This document shows positions 1 through 5,297 of a DNA stretch of 6,123 nucleotides, piece by piece. The DNA is from Alistipes sp. (lineage in GTDB: Bacteria; Bacteroidota; Bacteroidia; Bacteroidales; Rikenellaceae): the NCBI GenBank assembly GCA_028691095.1, contig JAQUZZ010000093.1, positions 1 through 6,123 of the forward strand, read 5' to 3'. A program made the position numbers and the translations under genes. The notes below the pieces were generated by a model. It worked only from the letters and a program-made list of their open reading frames with translations. It was not told the DNA's origin and made no database searches. Within the stretch, counting starts at the first letter, position 1. Each line of letters opens with the position of its first letter.

Positions 1-57
1 GGTGAGGTTGGTCGGAAAGTTTTTCAATATCTTAATGTATTGGTAAACATAAAGATA

Positions 58-65
58 CAAAATTA
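58..65 (-). promoter_or_regulatory. Possible leftward -7 promoter box (TAATTTTG)
   Basis: Read on the minus strand, this site is TAATTTTG, a full match to the Bacteroidota -7 consensus TAnnTTTG, followed by TATCTTTATG. It would drive a gene to the left of the window. No TTTG-like -33 box lies at the expected 19-21 bp, so support rests on the -7 box alone. The surroundings are AT-rich and contain no supported gene, which fits an intergenic control region. No coding start for a leftward gene is visible in bases 1-57. Confidence 0.3.
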
Positions 66-83
66 AATCCAATTAAACAACTG

Positions 84-413
84 ATGATCAGTATTGTAAA
101 CCAAATATTTTTAAACAGACTCTTAGTGATCGACAAGCGAAGCAAAGAGATTCACCTCAAGGGACAGCGACCCACCTCAAAATTCGATTATTCTCTCTTC
201 GGAAAAGAGTTAACCGATTTTGTCACTCCGGACAACTATGTATGGATGATGGTGGTGGATCAAGAGATCCCCTATCCCAAGGAGATGGCCTCCATTGAGA
301 AGGCCTATCCTCAATTTACGGCATGGGTACAAGCAGGAGGTAAACTCACCTACAATTGGTACGATGTCACTTATCGGGATGCCAATTATATGTACATCGG
401 AAAATACAAATAA
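84..413 (+). pseudogene. Truncated LruC/DUF4842-type C-terminal fragment
   Basis: This 109-codon reading frame matches only the last ~90 residues of the intact lipoprotein gene just downstream. Shared blocks are KEIHLKGQ (residues 21-28; KEVHLKGQ in the neighbour), LTDFV, YVWM, PY..EM..IE, a WVQ segment and a final WY. About half of the aligned residues are identical over roughly 75 positions. The fragment lacks the signal peptide, lipobox and acidic EDLFPYKGDYD-type motif of the full protein. The frame is open only back to base 36 (stop at 33-35), and the sequence before ~105 is AT-rich and unlike the neighbour, so the break lies near there. With no export signal, a domain that normally sits outside the cell would stay in the cytoplasm. 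I therefore infer a remnant of a tandem duplication. A small expressed protein is the alternative. ATG 84 is only the first available start. Confidence 0.6.
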
Positions 414-414
414 A

Positions 415-442
415 CACCTCTGTATATCGTGACGGAGGGGTG
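415..442 (+). terminator. Weak stem-loop after the LruC fragment
   Basis: CACCTCT (415-421) can pair with AGGGGTG (436-442), giving 7 pairs including one G-U around a 14-base loop. Only a short TCTTTT stretch follows about 8 bases later. This may be a weak or relic terminator of the truncated gene. No plus-strand TAnnTTTG box is seen in the 67 bases before the next gene, so read-through into that gene is plausible. Confidence 0.22.
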
Positions 443-480
443 CAATCACTCTTTTCGGTCACTTAGAATCCAAACAAATC

Positions 481-1629
481 ATGAAGAGTTATTCTTTTTT
501 TATTGCTTTTGCTTGCATTTTAGGGTTTACCTCTTGTCTCAAAAATGAAACCAGTTCGCCAACACCGGTCGATCCGGCTCCCGGCTTTAACTGGAGTCCC
601 ATCGAATCCAAAGCCATCACGGTGGCCGAGGAGTCCGATATTCTCAACGCACAAGGCGATACCGTCGCCACAAATATCGCAGCAGGCAACTACACCCTGC
701 CGGTGGAAGCACAGACCTCCTTGGTCTCTCAGCCTTCGATTGGGGCGAAAGGAGCCTCCAAAGATGGAGTAACGGTCTTCCCGTCCAGTCAACAATACGC
801 TACGATCATGTGCGAAGACCTCTTCCCCTACAAGGGAGATTATGACATGAATGACATTGTCGTCGATGCACGGATCACATGCAACTACAACGCAGGACAA
901 CAAACCCTCAAAACGATTAATATTCGTCTTCGCACCCGCGCCGTGGGCTCTACCGAACGTCAGATCGGATTTGCTGCCTACCTCAAAGGGTTGTCCGCCG
1001 TGAATGTCCAAGATGTCAAAGGAGCTAATTTAACCCTTCAGAAAGGCTCGGATCCCGAAGAGCAGCAGTTGCAACCCCTCTTCTCCATCAAGACTAACAA
1101 CACAGGGGGTGGCGGAAAAGGAACGGAACTCAACTCCAACGAGGCGGTTGTTCCGCTGTTAGGTGATTTGAGATCCTGCTTCACCACACTCGAAACCAAG
1201 AGCATGATTAACACGTTCACCAATCTATCTCACAATCCGGGGAAAGAGTACAACATCACAATTCAACTGGCCAACAAAGCCGTAGGCATCAATGATTTCA
1301 CCATTATGGGAGCCAATCCCAATGCCAAAGTCAATTTGGATCTTTTTGCGGTGGTTGGACAACGAGACAAAGAGGTGCACCTGAAGGGACAAACACCCAC
1401 CCAGAAGTTTAACAGAGACTATTTTAAGATCCAGAACCTCACCGACTTTGTACAAGCCGACGGTTATGTATGGATGGTCGTAGCCATTGGCTCAAAATGT
1501 CCCTACGCTCAGGAGATGGTCAACATCGAAACCGCGTTCCCGTCGTTTGCCTCTTGGGTTCAGAGTGCCGGAAAGTCGTATGATGATTGGTACACCAATT
1601 ATGTACCCGATTTAGTCTACACGGAATAG
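481..1629 (+). CDS. LruC domain (DUF4842-type) lipoprotein
   Basis: A 382-residue predicted lipoprotein. Residues 1-18 form a hydrophobic signal peptide ending in lipobox FTS-C, so Cys19 should be lipidated after signal peptidase II cleavage. A low-complexity Thr/Pro/Ser linker follows (about 22-35). The core contains EDLFPYKGDYDMND (112-125), a hallmark of LruC-type proteins; its clustered Asp/Asn residues suggest metal (calcium-like) binding, which is inference. The C-terminal third carries the family signature: KEVHLKGQ.PT (297-306), YVWM (329-332), PYAQEM (341-346), then a WVQ segment and WY (370-371). The family is common in Bacteroidota and some proteobacteria, and its biochemical role is not established. 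A glycine run (209-212) may be a flexible loop. A broken paralogue sits 67 bases upstream and a hairpin terminator follows, so this may be a single-gene unit. No Bacteroidota-type promoter is evident directly upstream. ATG 481 is chosen because the signal peptide begins there. Confidence 0.85.
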   Translation: MKSYSFFIAFACILGFTSCLKNETSSPTPVDPAPGFNWSPIESKAITVAEESDILNAQGDTVATNIAAGNYTLPVEAQTSLVSQPSIGAKGASKDGVTVFPSSQQYATIMCEDLFPYKGDYDMNDIVVDARITCNYNAGQQTLKTINIRLRTRAVGSTERQIGFAAYLKGLSAVNVQDVKGANLTLQKGSDPEEQQLQPLFSIKTNNTGGGGKGTELNSNEAVVPLLGDLRSCFTTLETKSMINTFTNLSHNPGKEYNITIQLANKAVGINDFTIMGANPNAKVNLDLFAVVGQRDKEVHLKGQTPTQKFNRDYFKIQNLTDFVQADGYVWMVVAIGSKCPYAQEMVNIETAFPSFASWVQSAGKSYDDWYTNYVPDLVYTE

Positions 1630-1645
1630 TCCTATCCGCACGGCG

Positions 1646-1673
1646 GAGTTCCCCATTGCAAGAGGGGGGACTC
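1646..1673 (+). other. Stem-loop just after the LruC gene
   Basis: GAGTTCCCC (1646-1654) pairs with GGGGGACTC (1665-1673), giving nine pairs with one G-U around a 10-base loop. A tighter competing hairpin, TCCGC-ACG-GCGGA (1635-1647), overlaps its left arm. The downstream sequence is only moderately T-rich. It may add to termination or 3'-end protection together with the next hairpin. Confidence 0.4.
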
Positions 1674-1695
1674 ACCACGCTTGATTTTATCCTTT

Positions 1696-1738
1696 CACCC
1701 CTGCCAGAGATTGATTTGGCGGGGGTGATTTGCATTTT
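1696..1738 (+). terminator. Likely intrinsic terminator of the LruC gene
   Basis: CACCCCTGCCA (1696-1706) pairs with TGGCGGGGGTG (1717-1727), giving eleven pairs with one G-U around a 10-base loop. The tail ATTTGCATTTT has a broken T-tract. It lies 66 bases after the lipoprotein stop and before the metX promoter, as expected for the end of the first transcript. Confidence 0.62.
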
Positions 1739-1773
1739 GAGCACAGCGTGCGCTTTGTTTACAATCAACCCCT

Positions 1774-1794
1774 CGGTATATCAGGCATATACCG
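1774..1794. promoter_or_regulatory. Perfect 8-bp dyad upstream of the metX promoter
   Basis: CGGTATAT (1774-1781) and ATATACCG (1787-1794) form perfect inverted arms around CAGGC. Past a T-T mismatch, two more pairs (CC 1771-1772 with GG 1796-1797) extend the symmetry. It lies about 60 bases upstream of the metX -33 box and outside both flanking genes. No T-tract follows. It could be an operator for a dimeric regulator. A structure at the tail of the lipoprotein transcript is the alternative. I do not recognise it as a known regulator site. Confidence 0.35.
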
Positions 1795-1856
1795 TGGCCA
1801 AAGGATGGATACACGCTTGGGGGTCACTATATTTTTCAGGCATCGTCGCCTCGCTA

Positions 1857-1887
1857 TTTCCAAAATCCCGAAAATAGTGTATTTTTG
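1857..1887 (+). promoter_or_regulatory. Bacteroidota-type promoter of metX
   Basis: TATTTTTG (1880-1887) is a full match to the -7 consensus TAnnTTTG. TTTC (1857-1860) matches the -33 TTTG in three of four bases, with a 19-bp spacer. Transcription would begin near 1893, leaving a leader of about 65 bases before the metX ATG. An imperfect inverted repeat, CTATTT (1854-1859) and AAATAG (1872-1877), overlaps the -33 box and spacer and could be an overlapping operator. A purine-rich stretch (1912-1928) sits about 30 bases before the start, too far for a standard ribosome binding site. Confidence 0.65.
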
Positions 1888-1958
1888 CAAGATGCGTAAT
1901 ATTCTCCCAATAGAGAAAGGGAGGGAGACGATCGCACGACCTTTATTGCAAAACACGA

Positions 1959-3005
1959 ATGCCGGTACGCTACTTCAAATACAACCAACCTTTTACCTTA
2001 GAGAACGGAGAACAACTTCCGGAACTGACGATTGCCTATCACACCTTCGGCAAGTTCCGAGGAGACAACGTGATCTGGGTTTGCCATGCACTGACCGCCA
2101 ACTCCGACGTGTCGGACTGGTGGCCGCACACCGTGGAGCAGGGTCGTTTTCTGGATCCGCACCGCTACTTCATCGTCTGTGCCAATGTCATCGGATCGCA
2201 TTACGGCTCCACGGGCCCTTTGAGTCTTAACCCCGCGACTGGGAAGCCCTATTACGGCTCCTTCCCCTTCATCACGGTGCGGGATATGGTCAACGCCCAT
2301 TTTCTGTTGGCCGAACACTTGGGAATCTCCAAGGCGCACGCGGTGGTCGGAAGCTCGATCGGCGGATTCCAAGCCATGGAGATGGTCTTGACCCGTCCCG
2401 ACTTTGCCGAACGACTGGTCTTGATCGCCACCACGGCACGCAGTCAACCTTGGGTGATTGCCTTCAATGAGTCGCAGCGGATGGCCATTGAGACCGACGC
2501 CTCCTTTGGTGAGGAGAACCAGGAGGCCGGCAAAAAGGGAATGCGCGTGGCGCGCTCCATCGGGTTGCTCAGTTATCGCGGATCGACCGCCTACAATGCT
2601 ACGCAGCAGGAGAACGACAGCCTCTATAAATTGGCCGGATTCCGTGCCACCACCTATCAACAATACCAAGGCGACAAGCTGTGTCGTCGTTTCGACGCCT
2701 ACTCCTATTACCGCTTATCGCAAACCCTCGACACCCACAACGTTGGACGTTATCGAGGAGGGGTAGAGAGTGCGCTCGCCTCCATCTCCTGTCCGACGAT
2801 GGTCGTGGGATTATCGACCGATCCGATTTTTCCGGTCAGTGAGCAGATCTTTCTCTATAAACACATCCCGCAAAGTCAGTTGCGACTGATCGACTCCCCC
2901 TTCGGCCACGACGGCTTCTTGGTCGAGTACGAGAAACTCAACGCCATTCTGAAACCCTTTTTGCAGCGTTCGCTCCGCAAAAAGTCTTCGGTTGCGGAGC
3001 GATAG
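1959..3005 (+). CDS. metX: Homoserine O-acyltransferase (MetX)
   Basis: A 348-residue cytoplasmic alpha/beta-hydrolase-fold enzyme, close to the usual MetX length. It transfers an acyl group (acetyl in most family members, succinyl in some) from acyl-CoA to L-homoserine, committing it to methionine synthesis. The sequence alone does not settle which acyl donor is used. Family blocks appear in order: VRYFKYNQPFTLE (3-15), LPELTIAYHTFG (20-31), VCHALTANSDV (41-51), a GSTGP block (83-87), FPFITVRDMV (102-111) and the nucleophile elbow GSSIGG with Ser133. The predicted triad is Ser133, Asp288 (in STDPIFP) and His317 (in GHDGF). ATG 1959 is the only usual start: a stop lies in frame at 1911-1913, and the conserved N-terminus begins at once. 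No metY neighbour is present. The last ~12 residues (Lys/Arg/Ser-rich) are encoded inside a stem-loop and may be a dispensable tail. A dedicated promoter lies upstream. Confidence 0.95.
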   Translation: MPVRYFKYNQPFTLENGEQLPELTIAYHTFGKFRGDNVIWVCHALTANSDVSDWWPHTVEQGRFLDPHRYFIVCANVIGSHYGSTGPLSLNPATGKPYYGSFPFITVRDMVNAHFLLAEHLGISKAHAVVGSSIGGFQAMEMVLTRPDFAERLVLIATTARSQPWVIAFNESQRMAIETDASFGEENQEAGKKGMRVARSIGLLSYRGSTAYNATQQENDSLYKLAGFRATTYQQYQGDKLCRRFDAYSYYRLSQTLDTHNVGRYRGGVESALASISCPTMVVGLSTDPIFPVSEQIFLYKHIPQSQLRLIDSPFGHDGFLVEYEKLNAILKPFLQRSLRKKSSVAER

Positions 3006-3028
3006 GGAGTCCCTATCCGCACGCTCCG
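2971..3028 (+). other. Alternative stem-loops spanning the metX stop
   Basis: CGCTCCGCAA (2971-2980) and TTGCGGAGCG (2992-3001) form a perfect 10-bp inverted repeat around 11 bases, inside the last metX codons. The right arm can instead pair with a third copy, CGCTCCG (3022-3028). That fold encloses a second small hairpin, ATAGGGA (3002-3008) with TCCCTAT (3010-3016). The two folds are mutually exclusive. No T-tract follows, so this is not a standard intrinsic terminator. It may stabilise the 3' end or respond to ribosomes reaching the stop at 3003-3005. Confidence 0.5.
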
Positions 3029-3040
3029 AACCCTCAATTC

Positions 3041-3073
3041 CAAAGATACACACTCTAAAAACCTAAACCCAAA
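3041..3073 (-). promoter_or_regulatory. Antisense promoter-like site before the glycosidase
   Basis: On the minus strand, TTTG (3070-3073 on plus) is followed after 21 bp by TATCTTTG (3041-3048), matching both Bacteroidota promoter boxes. The context AGTGTGTATCTTTG is almost the same as the purD promoter's AGTGTGTATTTTTG. It points left into the 3' end of metX, where no minus-strand gene is supported. It could yield an antisense RNA or be fortuitous. Confidence 0.33.
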
Positions 3074-3077
3074 CAAC

Positions 3078-4961
3078 ATGAATCCTTTCAAAAACCGCAA
3101 CGCGGTGCGTCAAAAACTTTGCGCACTCACTCTGCTGCTCTCGTCTGCCTCCGTGGGGTGGGCTCAACCCGTAACCGACGCCTTCCAACCGCTGCCGGCC
3201 GGATCCATTCAGTTGAACGGCTTCTTTGAGAACGACATTCAAAACTCCATTACCCATTGGAATAAGGGAGTGGTTCCCTACGCCAAATTCGTCGATTTTT
3301 TCCGTTACGGACGACACCAATTTGCCCTCGGTGAGATGTGGGGCAAGGGGGTACGTTCGGGGTGTATGTTCTATCGCTACACCCACGATCCGGAACTCAA
3401 ACAGATCATGCACGCCACGGTTCAGGATATGCTCTCGGCACAACGCTCGAACGGAAGTTTCAGTTGCATCGAGGTCGACAAACAGCCGGACGGCCCGGGC
3501 GGTGATATGTGGGAACGCAAATACGTGTTGCTCGGTCTGGATGAATACTATCAACAGGTAGAGCAAGACCCCGCCGTACTGAAAGCGATGCAGGATCAAG
3601 CCGATTGCATCATTGCACAGGTAGGCCCGGCTCCCAAGGTCGAGATCACCTCGATGGGCTGGAGTCCCAACCACATCGAGTCGTGCACCCTGTTGGAACC
3701 CTTCATGCGTCTGTACAACCACACCAAGGAGCAACGCTACCTCGATTTTGCCGCCTACATCGTTGCATCGGGAGGCTCCCAGGGGTACGATATTTTCCAA
3801 CAAGCCTACGACAAAGTAGCGCCTCATAAGATGGGAGGCCCCTATCCGAAGGCCTATGAGATGATGTCGATGTTTGAAGGACTGGTGGAGTACTACCGGA
3901 TCACGGGAGATGAGCACTGGAAGAAGTGCTGCATCAACCTCTATCAAAACATCTGCGAGAACGAGATCACACTCATCGGAAACGGAGGTGGCGACCAACC
4001 CTACCATCCGGCCGTAGCCGGCGAAGGGTGGGACAACACCGCCAAGGAGCAAACCAACCCCAAGATCACCCGTATGATGGAGACCTGTGTGGGTGTCACC
4101 TGGATGAAGCTATGCAGTCAGATTCTGCGCCTCACGGGCGATCCTTCGACGGTCGATCAGATCGAGAAATACATCTACAACGGCCTGCTGGGAGCCATGA
4201 AACCCACGGGCGACGGCTTCAGCTATGTCAACCTACTCAACGGATCGAAAGTTACGAACGTAGGATGGGGCAGCGATTTCGACGGACTTCCGGTCACCTG
4301 CTGCAACCTCAACGGCCCGATGGGTCTGGCCTACATTCCCTTTATCGCCATCATGAATTCGGCTTCCGGGCCCGTAATCAACCTCTACAACGGCGCGTCG
4401 GCGAAGGTGGCAACCCCCGCAGGACGTACAGCCCAGTTGACCATCGAGAGCGACTTTCCACGCTCCTCCGAGGTGTGCGTCAAGGTCGATCCGCAACAAA
4501 GCGAGGCGTTTGCGGTACGTCTGCGTATCCCCGCATGGAGCAAACACACCTTGGTGAAGGTGAATGGGAAAAAGGTAAACGCTGTCACGGCGGGTAGCTA
4601 CCTCACGCTGAATCGCACATGGGAGGCAGGCGACCAGATCGCGATCTCTCTGGAGATGACCGCCCATCTGGTGGATGCCCCGAAGGGCAGCAACCGCGAA
4701 GGCGACCGATTCCAAGCCGTAGTGTGGGGCCCCATGGTCTTGGCACGCGACGAGAATACCGACCCGAATTACGACCAACCCGTACAGGTGAAAGCCGATG
4801 CACAAGGCGTGGTGAAGGTCAAAGCGGTGACACCTACGCTTCCCTCCTCTCGTCTGGAGTTTGAGGTTCCCACGACCGAAGGCTCAATCCGGATGATCGA
4901 CTACGCCTCGGTCAACGGATGGGAGGGCAAAAAGGTGTACACTTGGTTGCCGATGAAGTAA
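3078..4961 (+). CDS. Secreted GH127-like (DUF1680-like) glycosidase
   Basis: A 627-residue exported enzyme of the beta-L-arabinofuranosidase-like group. Residues 1-29 look like a signal peptidase I signal: basic start, hydrophobic 15-22, and a likely cut after VGWA near residue 29. There is no lipobox, so it is probably periplasmic. An alpha-barrel-type catalytic region (about 40-430) is followed by beta-rich C-terminal domains. The metal/nucleophile motif of GH127 is intact: Glu335 and Cys337 in METC, and Cys408-Cys409 in VTCCNLNG. These match Glu338, Cys340, Cys417 and Cys418 of the characterised enzyme HypBA1, where zinc is bound and Cys417 is the nucleophile. Glu316 in GEGW is the likely acid/base. 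The expected substrate is an arabinofuranoside-containing plant glycan or glycoprotein, but the superfamily is broad and specificity is uncertain. No SusC/SusD partner is nearby. It starts 72 bases after metX with no clear plus-strand promoter, so cotranscription is possible. Confidence 0.87.
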   Translation: MNPFKNRNAVRQKLCALTLLLSSASVGWAQPVTDAFQPLPAGSIQLNGFFENDIQNSITHWNKGVVPYAKFVDFFRYGRHQFALGEMWGKGVRSGCMFYRYTHDPELKQIMHATVQDMLSAQRSNGSFSCIEVDKQPDGPGGDMWERKYVLLGLDEYYQQVEQDPAVLKAMQDQADCIIAQVGPAPKVEITSMGWSPNHIESCTLLEPFMRLYNHTKEQRYLDFAAYIVASGGSQGYDIFQQAYDKVAPHKMGGPYPKAYEMMSMFEGLVEYYRITGDEHWKKCCINLYQNICENEITLIGNGGGDQPYHPAVAGEGWDNTAKEQTNPKITRMMETCVGVTWMKLCSQILRLTGDPSTVDQIEKYIYNGLLGAMKPTGDGFSYVNLLNGSKVTNVGWGSDFDGLPVTCCNLNGPMGLAYIPFIAIMNSASGPVINLYNGASAKVATPAGRTAQLTIESDFPRSSEVCVKVDPQQSEAFAVRLRIPAWSKHTLVKVNGKKVNAVTAGSYLTLNRTWEAGDQIAISLEMTAHLVDAPKGSNREGDRFQAVVWGPMVLARDENTDPNYDQPVQVKADAQGVVKVKAVTPTLPSSRLEFEVPTTEGSIRMIDYASVNGWEGKKVYTWLPMK

Positions 4962-5049
4962 GCGGGAACGCCCCCTTCTTTTTCACGGGTGCGGTTGAAT
5001 GCTGCACGCCGCCTTGCAAAAAAGAAGCATAATCTAATTGAAACTACCT

Positions 5050-5093
5050 CACCCGTGCTACAACAAGATGTAGCACGGGTGATTTTTTATTTT
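5050..5093 (+). terminator. Strong intrinsic terminator after the glycosidase
   Basis: CACCCGTGCTACA (5050-5062) and TGTAGCACGGGTG (5069-5081) form a perfect 13-bp stem with a 6-base loop, followed by ATTTTTTATTTT. This is the clearest terminator in the window and separates the glycosidase transcript from purD. It lies 88 bases after the stop codon. An extra upstream copy of CACGGGTG (4984-4991) could pair with the left arm. Confidence 0.92.
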
Positions 5094-5195
5094 CCAAACT
5101 CATCCCCCCATGCTCACAGGGGGCTCTCTTACCTACTTCTCGGAGGGAAATACGGGACGATTTATCCTCTTCGAGACGCTTTTTTCATTTTCCCC

Positions 5196-5226
5196 TTTTA
5201 AAAACAGGAGGGAGTGTGTATTTTTG
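5196..5226 (+). promoter_or_regulatory. Bacteroidota-type promoter of purD
   Basis: TATTTTTG (5219-5226) fully matches the -7 consensus TAnnTTTG. TTTT (5196-5199) matches three of four -33 bases, with a 19-bp spacer. Transcription should start near 5232, leaving a leader of about 65 bases. The -7 octamer and spacing equal those of the metX promoter. Confidence 0.68.
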
Positions 5227-5246
5227 TATCTTATTGGAGTCGCCGC

Positions 5247-5262
5247 AGAGGTTACAACCTCT
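5247..5262. promoter_or_regulatory. Palindromic dyad in the purD leader
   Basis: AGAGGTT (5247-5253) and AACCTCT (5256-5262) are perfect 7-bp inverted arms separated by AC. It lies about 15 bases downstream of the predicted transcription start and 35 bases before the purD ATG. As DNA it is shaped like a repressor operator. As RNA, a 2-base loop is strained, so the innermost pairs would open. It does not look like the E. coli PurR box. A purine-responsive role is inference from position only. Confidence 0.38.
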
Positions 5263-5297
5263 CCGCGATCCTCATCGCTCTACAAAAACGCTAAATC

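Noticed and set aside
1587..1877. 96-codon frame over the LruC 3' end and the intergenic region
   Set aside because: It crosses two hairpins and the dyad, overlaps a real gene out of frame and shows no motif.
1740..1958. SAM riboswitch upstream of metX
   Set aside because: I looked for SAM-I or SAM-II-like conserved cores and saw none. The dyad at 1774-1794 alone does not make a riboswitch.
1730..2230. Open frame overlapping the metX leader and 5' end, with an ATG at 1892
   Set aside because: It starts inside the terminator tail and runs into metX out of frame, with no family similarity. The ATG at 1892 is not a short leader peptide because its frame stays open deep into metX.
1998..2669. 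223-codon minus-strand open frame opposite metX
   Set aside because: It is antisense to an unmistakable MetX, and its composition is that of a shadow frame with no domain or start signal.
3063..4052. 329-codon minus-strand open frame opposite the glycosidase
   Set aside because: It is fully antisense to a gene with clear family motifs, and its translation shows no recognisable domain. Long antisense frames are common over GC-rich coding DNA.
3926..4597. 223-codon plus-strand frame inside the glycosidase gene
   Set aside because: It is a shifted frame within a confirmed gene, rich in Arg, Gln and His as expected from reading the wrong frame.
4984..5011. Bulged stem-loop between the glycosidase stop and the terminator
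   Set aside because: It has seven pairs with one bulge and is followed by A-rich rather than T-rich sequence, so it is not a terminator in this direction.
5105..5123. CCCCC/GGGGG hairpin after the strong terminator
   Set aside because: It has a five-pair stem with a 9-base loop and no T-tract, and lies beyond a far stronger terminator. It is probably incidental.
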